The notes under the pieces were generated by a model. That model saw only the letters and a list, made by a program, of their open reading frames with translations, searched no databases and was not told where the DNA came from. Shown piece after piece: positions 37,490 to 44,058 of a DNA stretch of 48,165 nucleotides. The translations under genes were made by a program, and so were the position numbers. Source of the stretch: Candidatus Heimdallarchaeota archaeon (GTDB lineage Archaea > Asgardarchaeota > Heimdallarchaeia > JABLTI01); contig JAUWKS010000024.1 in the NCBI GenBank assembly GCA_030614005.1, positions 1-48,165 of the forward strand, in the 5' to 3' direction. How positions within the stretch are numbered: the stretch's first letter is position 1; every line of letters begins with the position of its first letter.

Positions 37490-37597
37490 TTAATGACACT
37501 TTCTTTATACCAGTAATAACAGTTGATTTAATATTTTTTGGTAAAAAGAAATGATCAAACAATTGGATATAAATAATACAAGATGAATAAATTAAAA

Positions 37598-37632
37598 TGG
37601 TGGCCGAGGCGGAATTCGAATCCGCGAACACC
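37598..37632 (-). repeat. tRNA 3'-end fragment, copy C
   Basis: Minus strand: T-arm GCGGA-TTCGAAT-TCCGC, acceptor strand CTCGGCC, A, CCA. The sequence beyond the T-arm diverges from the other copies after a few bases (GTTCGC instead of GTGATCGC). It lies 847 bp from copy B. Confidence 0.85.
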
Positions 37633-37755
37633 ATCTCCAAAAATAAAAAACCAAGTACTACTGCTCCTTGTTTATAAATGGAGGTTTTTATACTTGCATC
37701 CACTTAAGCTGTTAAGTGCTTATTTGGTATTACACCACAAACACAAGGTGAGGAT

Positions 37756-38040
37756 ATGTCAGAAGAAACAATGGTTATTGAGCCAGGCAGAACGAGTATA
37801 GTAGCTAAAGCTCTTAAAGCCAAGAGTCGCGTGATGATACTCAAAATCTTATATGAAGAGGATATGAACATCACTAGTTTAGCTGAAAGGATGGGTATGT
37901 CAATTGCTGCAGTCAGCGAACACATCAAGATTCTAGTGGAGGCAGGGCTGACTACCATTCACTACAAATCAGGCATGCATGGTGGTGTAAAGAAGGTTTG
38001 CAGTACTAATACCAAGAATGTTGTGTTTAACATAAGGTAG
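37756..38040 (+). CDS. ArsR-type winged-helix regulator (cassette C-D)
   Basis: This 94-aa protein has a winged helix at ~15-75: IVAKALKAKSRVMILKILYE, then NITSLAERMGMSIAAVSEHI as helix-turn-helix, and a wing GMHGGVKKVCS. It is small and single-domain. ATG 37756 has GGTGAGG directly upstream. It is the only cassette gene on the plus strand, opposite to the tRNA fragments. It could regulate cassette genes; no operator is evident. It ends at TAG. Confidence 0.8.
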   Translation: MSEETMVIEPGRTSIVAKALKAKSRVMILKILYEEDMNITSLAERMGMSIAAVSEHIKILVEAGLTTIHYKSGMHGGVKKVCSTNTKNVVFNIR

Positions 38041-38200
38041 TTTCCAACATTCGTTCTTTCATTTAACTATACGGACTGCAGAGTCTATAATCCAAAACAA
38101 CTATTTACTTGTTAGCCAAACGACTTTTTGATTGTTTGGAATGTTTTCTGGACGACTTTCATAGACAACCAATAGAGAGAGAAAAGAAGGGAAAAAATAT

Positions 38201-38236
38201 TGGTGACCGGGCCGAAATTCGAATCCGCGATCACTA
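38201..38236 (-). repeat. tRNA 3'-end fragment, copy D (hybrid)
   Basis: Minus strand: T-loop side GCGGA-TTCGAAT as in copies A-C, but TTCGG-CCCGGTC-A-CCA at the 3' side, closer to the complete tRNA-Pro (CCCGGCC). It looks like an intermediate or recombinant between the two sequence types. The adjacent purine-rich flank (GAGAAAAGAAGGGAAAAAA) is shared with copy E. Confidence 0.85.
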
Positions 38237-38299
38237 AGATATAAGTTTGTCATTTATGAAACAATTAAGAGATCAGGGAATCTAACCACATAAATTTGA

Positions 38300-38935
38300 T
38301 TATCTAGTGAACCTTTTTTCGTTCTTCTTTTCATTATCTAAAATTTGTTGTACTAACTCAACAATAAAAGTTGAAGGATTACTATCAAGAGATAAGAGGT
38401 CAACACCTAAATCACGGTGTTGTCTATTTAATTTCCTAGCATTTATTATCGCACCACCTCTCTTATCAAAAAGTGATTCAAAATACTCTTTCGATTTGTT
38501 ATAGTTTGGAATATAATTAGTGAGTTTTTGAAGCAAATTAGACGTAGAGATTGGTGTATAGTAATACGTGTAATGAAGTAAATACCACAACTCGAAACAA
38601 GGATTTGATAAACAGAGATTGATATTAGATAGCTCAGCTGATTGTCTTGCTGCGGCAAGATTTGCAGGAGTATTATTATCGGCATCAAAAACACACCAAA
38701 CTTGATCTCCATAGTCGAAATCTATCCCATATCTTTGTATTTGACTTATAGCAAATTTCACCAAATTTCGTGGATCCGTAACATTTGTATTAGGAGTTAA
38801 TATCATTAAACCATTATTCCGTTTCCTGTATTTATTAAAATACAACCGTTCAGTTTTTTGACCTTCACAAATTATTAGGAACATTGCGACTTGTTCTCGA
38901 ACGCTAGTTTTTCTTGTGGAATAGCCTTTTGCCAT
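38300..38935 (-). CDS. rloB: RloB-like protein (TOPRIM-fold effector of an ABC-ATPase/RloB pair)
   Basis: The 211-aa RloB-family protein has ICEGQKTERLYFNKY as the TOPRIM Glu motif, VWCVFDADNN as the DxD motif and SNPCFELWYLLHY as the RloB hallmark. Such proteins pair with an AAA_15-type ATPase in anti-phage (AbiL/RloAB-like) systems, where the TOPRIM protein is the presumed nuclease effector. It starts at ATG 38935, 13 nt after the ATPase stop, with GGTGAGG overlapping that stop. It is bounded by tRNA fragments D and E. Confidence 0.9.
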   Translation of the reverse strand: MAKGYSTRKTSVREQVAMFLIICEGQKTERLYFNKYRKRNNGLMILTPNTNVTDPRNLVKFAISQIQRYGIDFDYGDQVWCVFDADNNTPANLAAARQSAELSNINLCLSNPCFELWYLLHYTYYYTPISTSNLLQKLTNYIPNYNKSKEYFESLFDKRGGAIINARKLNRQHRDLGVDLLSLDSNPSTFIVELVQQILDNEKKNEKRFTR

Positions 38936-38948
38936 TTTAACCCATTCC

Positions 38949-40172
38949 TCACCCAGTTATGAATGGTAAAGCACCATATCTTCCAGCGAGATACCCTCGC
39001 TCAATGTCTTTATCTTTCCTTGGACTAAATTCAGTCAACGAAAAGAGGTCAGTATTTCCATTCTCGTTATTTTTTTCAGTAAACCATACTTGATCTCTTC
39101 TAAACAGAGTCTGATCTAACAAATTGGTATTATGAGTAGTAAATATTAGCTGTGCATTTGTATTAAGATTACTTTGATTATGAAAGAGTTCAATTAAAAA
39201 AACATTCAATTTATGATGTAATTTGATATCCAATTCATCAATAACGATAATACGATTATGCTCTAAGGCATCTAACCAAGGACCAATTAGTGAGAAGAAT
39301 CTTTTTGTACCTTCAGATTCTTCATCAAAGTAATCAAATAAAACACCTTTATGGGAGGTTTTTATATTGATCTCTTCTAGTGGCAAAGCTTTTACTAAGC
39401 TAATATAACTTCTAATTTCGGGAGGTAAGGATTCAGGGATTTTATTCAATAACTTTGAGTTTATTTTAATATCGACTAAAGCTAAATCAGCTTCTGATAA
39501 TATTTTCAAAACTCGTTCCTTATTCTTGATACTTTTTTGAATATAAGCTAAGGTCGGTCGTTCAGAACCAATAGGTTGATATGAACTAATGAATTGTAAT
39601 TGATCTTTAAACCAATAAAAAACAGGAAAAACAACTTTATAATTCTCTTGAGTAGCTTTTGATAAATAAAGAGTATTATCTAGGGTTCGTTCAGCGATGA
39701 AGCTCTGAATGTTTTTATCTCGAGTAAATCGAAAGACATCCTTTTTTCTTTCGAAGAGCAATGCTCGTCGGGTATTGCCATACCAGTAAAGGGTTTCTTC
39801 GAGAATTTCTGCCCCATTAAAAGCTACTGAGTAATCGTATTTAATATTATTTTGAATGAAGATGATTTGAAATTTGGTAGGAATTTGCAAACAATTCTTA
39901 TCTAACTTGAAAGGCTCATACTTTATTCCCTGACCTTTCTGATGATTGTGCGAATTGAGAACAAGTGCTTTGAAGAAATAAAAAGCCTTAATTACATTGC
40001 TTTTACCAGAAGCATTAGCACCATAAATCACCGCACTACGTAATAAATTATCTGTCTTGAAACCATTCGTAATAAGATTCTTCTGTAAAGAGTTATCTTT
40101 AGTAGCAACCATACTAAAAACTACTTTATCTTTGATAGACCGAAAATTCTCAATACTAAATTCAACCAACAA
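38949..40172 (-). CDS. AAA_15/RloA-like ABC-type ATPase
   Basis: This 407-aa SMC/ABC-like ATPase has an N-terminal FSIENFRSIKDKVVFSM, Walker A IYGANASGKSNVIKAF, signature region SEGTKRFFSLIG (~265-276), Walker B IIVIDELDIKLH and H-loop IFTTHNTNLL. It is the sensor/ATPase half of the two-gene RloAB/AbiL-like defence pair. The start is TTG 40172, with GGTG eight bases upstream. It is the largest cargo of the array, in the 2.1-kb unit between fragments D and E. Confidence 0.9.
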   Translation of the reverse strand: MLVEFSIENFRSIKDKVVFSMVATKDNSLQKNLITNGFKTDNLLRSAVIYGANASGKSNVIKAFYFFKALVLNSHNHQKGQGIKYEPFKLDKNCLQIPTKFQIIFIQNNIKYDYSVAFNGAEILEETLYWYGNTRRALLFERKKDVFRFTRDKNIQSFIAERTLDNTLYLSKATQENYKVVFPVFYWFKDQLQFISSYQPIGSERPTLAYIQKSIKNKERVLKILSEADLALVDIKINSKLLNKIPESLPPEIRSYISLVKALPLEEINIKTSHKGVLFDYFDEESEGTKRFFSLIGPWLDALEHNRIIVIDELDIKLHHKLNVFLIELFHNQSNLNTNAQLIFTTHNTNLLDQTLFRRDQVWFTEKNNENGNTDLFSLTEFSPRKDKDIERGYLAGRYGALPFITG

Positions 40173-40322
40173 AGTAAAACACCGTTAAATGTCATTTTTT
40201 GTGATTTTTTCACAAAAACCAAGCTTTAATAATTAGCTTGTTTTATTTAAAGATTATGGAACACATGAAGAAAAATATGCAAAAAACAATAGGAAAAAAG
40301 AGAAAAGAAGGAAAAAAAGTAT

Positions 40323-40358
40323 TGGTGGCCGAGGCGGAATTCGAGTCAGTAATCACTA
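40323..40358 (-). repeat. tRNA 3'-end fragment, copy E (decayed T-stem)
   Basis: Minus strand: acceptor CTCGGCC-A-CCA and 3' T-stem TCCGC are intact, but the 5' T-stem reads ACTGA instead of GCGGA, so this copy can no longer fold. The purine-rich flank (GAGAAAAGAAGGAAAAAAA) matches copy D. It is the closest fragment to the intact tRNA, 306 bp away. Confidence 0.8.
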
Positions 40359-40628
40359 GATGTTTATTCTTCCAAAACAAGATTAGGGATCAAGGGAAAA
40401 TATTTGGTCTTTTTATAGATAATCTCAGACATTTAATTGTACAATAATTTGTTGGTAGGTAGTAATGAAAAACAGCACTATTACTAAAGAAGAATGTATT
40501 GAAATGATGAGTTTAGAGTTTCTTTTATTGAAGGATAATGTTCTCTCTCTCCGGAGATGTAAGGGATGTTACTGCAGAGAAGAAAGTAGTAATATTAGGA
40601 TACAGAAAGAATTGACTGATAAGGGAAA
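40359..40628. other. Innermost interval between fragment E and tRNA-Pro
   Basis: These 270 bp carry no convincing gene. One 61-codon ORF (from ATG 40465, with GGTAGG upstream) contains RRCKGCYCREE but runs through the tRNA 3' end, so it is not trusted. The interval may be a decayed or empty cassette. Confidence 0.4.
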
Positions 40629-40736
40629 TGGTGGCCGGGCCGGAATTTGAATCCGGGATCTCCTACTAATTCGCAATTGGGATTTCCTCCCATATTGTCC
40701 CAAAGCAGGAATCATACCGTGCTAGACTACCCGGCC
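40629..40736 (-). tRNA. tRNA-Pro (anticodon UGG) with a ~31-nt intron, CCA encoded
   Basis: Acceptor GGCCGGG pairs with CCCGGCC, then A and encoded CCA (40629-40631). Between them are a short D-arm (GTC...GAT with GG in the loop), anticodon stem CCTGC/GTAGG, T-arm CCGGA-TTCAAAT-TCCGG and a five-base variable loop. The anticodon loop begins TTTGGG and is interrupted after position 37 by ~31 nt (about 40665-40695) before A38, the standard archaeal intron site. Its 3' end points left, towards the five tRNA 3' fragments, so it is the probable integration target. Confidence 0.9.
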
Positions 40737-40885
40737 GTTTGTTTTGCTTTTCTAGCATTCTTTTATCGTTCTTTTTTTCTTTTTGAATCTTTCGTTTAGT
40801 AGCGATTAGTTTAATTATCTTTTATTTTCTCTTGTTATTAAAAGGAAGCATAAAATTTAACTTATTGGACTAGAAATTTATCTTC

Positions 40886-41266
40886 ATGTCTCTTGAACCT
40901 GTTGCAATAAGTATTCTTGTTCTTGTCTTCATCCAGATTTTACACATTTTCGAAGAAATAGCAATGGAAGCTTATACTCTAATTCCGAAGGGTTCATTGT
41001 CAAAATATCTTCTAGCAGCATCGGGATTAGTGACCCTTAGTATGGTTACACTTCTGATGATTTTATTTGAGTTAGTGGTTGGTTATTATTTCGGTTTGGT
41101 TGTATCGGTTTTGGCAATTGGTAATTTTCTTATACATACTATTGGGTTAATTAAGAATAAGAAATTTAAAGGAACACTTGCTGCGGGGTTTTTTACAGGT
41201 ATACTCCTTGGAGGCATGGGGGTCTTTACGTTTATCTTATTAATCCAAGTAATTATTACAAGCTAG
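40886..41266 (+). CDS. HXXEE-like small membrane protein
   Basis: This 126-aa protein has about four hydrophobic segments. The motif HIFEE in the first segment (IQILHIFEEIAMEAY) fits the HXXEE membrane family, whose function is unknown. Later segments are LVTLSMVTLLMILFELVVGY and GFFTGILLGGMGVFTFILLI, with a KNKKFKG turn between. The start is ATG 40886. The stop (TAG) is one base from the GTG of the next gene, so they are probably coupled. Confidence 0.65.
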   Translation: MSLEPVAISILVLVFIQILHIFEEIAMEAYTLIPKGSLSKYLLAASGLVTLSMVTLLMILFELVVGYYFGLVVSVLAIGNFLIHTIGLIKNKKFKGTLAAGFFTGILLGGMGVFTFILLIQVIITS

Positions 41267-41267
41267 G

Positions 41268-41495
41268 GTGTGTAGTGCAAAGTTGTCTCAAACAAAGGAG
41301 AAAGCATTAAAGAAGCAAGCAAAGAACATTTGGGGAACGAAGTGTAAAGAATGCGCTTATTCTGGCTCTTTAAAATATAGCTTCGTGTCAGAGAAGAGCT
41401 ATAAAGCCATCATTACTGAATGTCCTAAATGTGGTTTTCTTATTTTTCTTGGAGAGGATGGAAAACAGCGATGGGTTATCAGAGAAAAAAAATAA
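41268..41495 (+). CDS. Small zinc-ribbon protein
   Basis: This 75-aa protein has C-x2-C (TKCKECAYSG) and C-x2-C (TECPKCGFL) 26 residues apart, a zinc-ribbon. The N-terminus is basic (SQTKEKALKKQAKN). GTG 41268 directly follows the HXXEE gene stop. The function is unknown; such ribbons often mediate nucleic-acid or protein contacts. Confidence 0.6.
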   Translation: MCSAKLSQTKEKALKKQAKNIWGTKCKECAYSGSLKYSFVSEKSYKAIITECPKCGFLIFLGEDGKQRWVIREKK

Positions 41496-41515
41496 ATAAT
41501 GAATTTTTGTAAGAG

Positions 41516-41620
41516 CTATTTCAGTTTCAGGTCATATCTTATTCTACTACTAACTATAGATTGACTATCAGAATATTTTTCATCTTTCCCGCATTTTGCA
41601 CATTTGTCGTCGTTCTTCAA
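41516..41620 (-). pseudogene. 34-codon zinc-knuckle ORF or gene remnant
   Basis: On the minus strand a short frame reads LKNDDKCAKCGKDEKYSDSQ, then SIVSSRIRYDLKLK, then TAG. It contains one C-x2-C and looks like a coherent protein segment, but is closed by TAG immediately upstream and has no ribosome site. It is probably a decayed zinc-ribbon gene. The rest of 41496-41743 shows nothing else. Confidence 0.3.
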
Positions 41621-41743
41621 GACCTACACAAACTTTGTTTTCACTTATGATACTTTGAGAGATTAGATTAAAAAAACATTGGGAGGACTCAATGGTCTTT
41701 ATAGATTTGTTGAGAACCAATAAAATTCTAAAATAAAAATAAT

Positions 41744-41767
41744 TAATCCCTTTTCATTTAGGGATTA
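41744..41767 (-). terminator. Terminator-like hairpin after the CopD-like gene
   Basis: TAATCCC (41744-41750) pairs with GGGATTA (41761-41767) around a ten-base loop. On the minus strand it is followed by a T-rich tract (ATTATTTTTATTTTAG). It lies 22 nt beyond the stop of the minus-strand gene. Confidence 0.55.
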
Positions 41768-41789
41768 GTTATTGATTACAGTAAATTCA

Positions 41790-42281
41790 CTATGGAATAG
41801 GCATTGCAGCTAAGGAAGCGCTTATACCACTTAATACTAATACAGCAACTCCTAAGAACAAATTTATGGGTATTAAAATCATTCTTGCTTTCATTAGTGC
41901 TTTTGAAGTTGATTTCAATCTATCAAGGATTTGACTTCTAGTTAAAGCAATTACTACCATTAAAATAACTAGAATGTGTTTTATATTAAGCACTATTGAA
42001 TAATCATTTGTAAATGAAAAAAATCCATCATAGTGCTTTGCTAAAGCTTGAGTACTCATTAGTATTCCTGTTACCATTAAGCCAACCATGCTTATGTAAA
42101 CAACTATATTAAGTCTTTTTTCAGCTTTCTTTTGGAAAGCTAGTCCTTCTTTTTTATCTTCAAAATATTTTCGAACTACTGGCACGAGAATTAAAACCAT
42201 AAATGCCAGACCACCAATCCATAACGATGTAAACAGATCGTGCAAGAAATTTATCAAACCAAATATTATTGGACTCGCCAT
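41790..42281 (-). CDS. CopD-like four-helix membrane protein
   Basis: This 163-aa protein has four transmembrane helices (first: FGLINFLHDLFTSLWIGGLA; last: IPINLFLGVAVLVLSGISAS). The pattern H-D/E...LWIGG in helix 1 and LNIKHILVILMVVIAL in helix 3 is like CopD/DUF2269-type copper- or haem-associated membrane proteins, with histidines in helices 1 and 3. The substrate cannot be told. ATG 42281 lies next to an AT-rich divergent promoter shared with the 303-aa gene. The stop is TAG followed by TGA. Confidence 0.65.
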   Translation of the reverse strand: MASPIIFGLINFLHDLFTSLWIGGLAFMVLILVPVVRKYFEDKKEGLAFQKKAEKRLNIVVYISMVGLMVTGILMSTQALAKHYDGFFSFTNDYSIVLNIKHILVILMVVIALTRSQILDRLKSTSKALMKARMILIPINLFLGVAVLVLSGISASLAAMPIP

Positions 42282-42430
42282 TGTGTAACCTCAGGGTTTC
42301 TTTGTTTAACATGTTTAACAAGTTTTATATATTTAACGGTTCCTACTTTATTTATAATACAGTTAGTTTAAGAGCTGAGAATAGACACAGAATACAATTT
42401 TTAGCTGGAATTATGGACAGATAATCAACG

Positions 42431-43342
42431 ATGAAGAAAAGTAGTATAGTACAAGATAACTATAAGCTAAACTCAAAAGTAGTTACAATTAGAGATTTAG
42501 ATAAAGAATTATTTGAACGCTTTTCTTCGCTCACAAAAGTTTGGGGAAAAAATACCGGAACGATTTTCACAAATATTATCAAAAATTTTTTAGCAGGAAA
42601 TGGATCAAATGTTTTTTTACCTCCTCTTGAGAATCACTTTAGGAGGAAGAACTTTGAACATCTTGAAATAATCGAAAATGAAGAGGAATTAATTATTAAT
42701 AAAAAGGATTTGACATCTTTACCTGATAATGTGAAATTTTACTTCAGCAATATCAGAAAATTAGTTATTGCTGAAGACATTGATACAACCACTTTATTAA
42801 AATACATTTATCGAATTAAAAACTCAATTGTTGTTGTTCCAGATAGCATTGAAAATATACCCTTTCTATCTCTTTTACAAAATCATCCACAGTATCAATT
42901 CAGTGACCGCCAAACAAAAGATGTAACTATACGCCATGTAAATGAACAGACATGGAATGATTTCACGGCCTTTTGTCAAATAAACAATACAAAAATTGGT
43001 TTCTTGTTAAGCGAAATTTTATGGGAAATAATCCCAGAAATGGAAATTACTCAGATCTTGCTCAGTAAAATCAAAGAACCTCACGATAATATCATTGTTA
43101 TTTCAGCATTGAATTCAACTGAAATAAATCATGCAAATATTAATGCAATTAGTACAAAGATGGTTTTGTTTCATAGAATTAATGAATTGATATTTCAAGA
43201 TGATATGACCAACAAAGATTTTCTTGAAAAAGTAGTTGGAATATACAATTGTCATAAAACAGTTTTTCCTAAATCATTTTCAAAATTGCTGAAACTTTCT
43301 CGAATACATAAATATCCTGTTTTTACTCCTTTGAAGGAGTAA
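42431..43342 (+). CDS. Protein with two ribbon-helix-helix-like segments
   Basis: This 303-aa protein of unknown family contains an internal duplication. VVTIRDLDKELFERF ... GTIFTNII (~18-50) and DVTIRHVNEQTWNDF ... GFLLSEIL (~159-195) align with the same order of strand, two helices and spacing. VTIR followed by D/N-E and two helices is the CopG/Arc ribbon-helix-helix pattern, so a DNA-binding pseudo-dimer is plausible. The ~100 residues after each copy are also loosely alike (NVKFYFSNIRKLVI, DNIIVISALNSTEI). Confidence 0.6.
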   Translation: MKKSSIVQDNYKLNSKVVTIRDLDKELFERFSSLTKVWGKNTGTIFTNIIKNFLAGNGSNVFLPPLENHFRRKNFEHLEIIENEEELIINKKDLTSLPDNVKFYFSNIRKLVIAEDIDTTTLLKYIYRIKNSIVVVPDSIENIPFLSLLQNHPQYQFSDRQTKDVTIRHVNEQTWNDFTAFCQINNTKIGFLLSEILWEIIPEMEITQILLSKIKEPHDNIIVISALNSTEINHANINAISTKMVLFHRINELIFQDDMTNKDFLEKVVGIYNCHKTVFPKSFSKLLKLSRIHKYPVFTPLKE

Positions 43343-43492
43343 GTGCATGATTTTCTGATAATAGACGTTATTTGTATGCCCTTATTAGTAAGGAAAGGCA
43401 AGTGCTATTTTATACGGAAGAGTTATATAATAATTAAAATATTCTCTCAATGTACTATTATTATTGTCGTATGAAAAAATGAGGTTTGTGAA

Positions 43493-44035
43493 ATGAAATA
43501 CTATCGTTTGTTATTAGTATTAGGATTATTAATTCTTCCACTATTTTCCACTCCACTTCAAAATATCATGATGACCCCAGAACAAGATACAACACTCTCA
43601 ACACAGAGGGACCAATGTGGAACAGAACATAATTCTATTGAATATATTATCCGTGGTTTTTGGATATGCATTGATCACGCATATTATTATGACTTAGATG
43701 CCGATGGAATGGAGGATGATGTGTATACCATTATTACCGTTTATACTCTAAGTGGGTACGCAGAAACAATTGATGCAGATATTTATCAATATCTAACTTT
43801 ACCGTCCGGACTAACATACTATTTCCTTATTCAAGTAACTGGTTATGATTCCTGTTATAGCATACATGTGGAATGGTTTGATGTTGCAACCGAACCGGGT
43901 TGGTATACTATGAGAGCTACAGTTGCCAATTACAATTATTATGGATTCTCATATGATGAAGCTATAGTAATTTTTGACCCCCCTGAAACAGCGCCAAATA
44001 GCGGTACTCCAAGAGTAAGTTGTGAAATATATTGA
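43493..44035 (+). CDS. Secreted beta-rich protein with an EF-like acidic loop
   Basis: This 180-aa protein has a clear signal peptide (MKYYRLLLVLGLLILPLFS). The mature part is rich in Tyr, Thr and Val with beta-strand alternation, like an Ig-like or PKD-like sandwich. It contains DLDADGMEDDVY, a dockerin/EF-type calcium-loop pattern, and four cysteines that could form disulphides. There is no transmembrane anchor at the C-terminus, so it is probably released or cell-surface associated. The family is not recognised. Confidence 0.7.
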   Translation: MKYYRLLLVLGLLILPLFSTPLQNIMMTPEQDTTLSTQRDQCGTEHNSIEYIIRGFWICIDHAYYYDLDADGMEDDVYTIITVYTLSGYAETIDADIYQYLTLPSGLTYYFLIQVTGYDSCYSIHVEWFDVATEPGWYTMRATVANYNYYGFSYDEAIVIFDPPETAPNSGTPRVSCEIY

Positions 44036-44058
44036 AGAATTAAAAAAAATCAAAGCGA

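Noticed and set aside
35902..40358. CRISPR array reading of the repeated 36-mers
   Set aside because: The spacers are 0.3-2.1 kb and carry genes, and the repeat is a recognisable tRNA T-arm plus acceptor end with CCA.
40465..40650. 61-aa ORF with RRCKGCYCREE between copy E and tRNA-Pro
   Set aside because: It reads through the 3' end of the tRNA gene and shows no family; at most a remnant.
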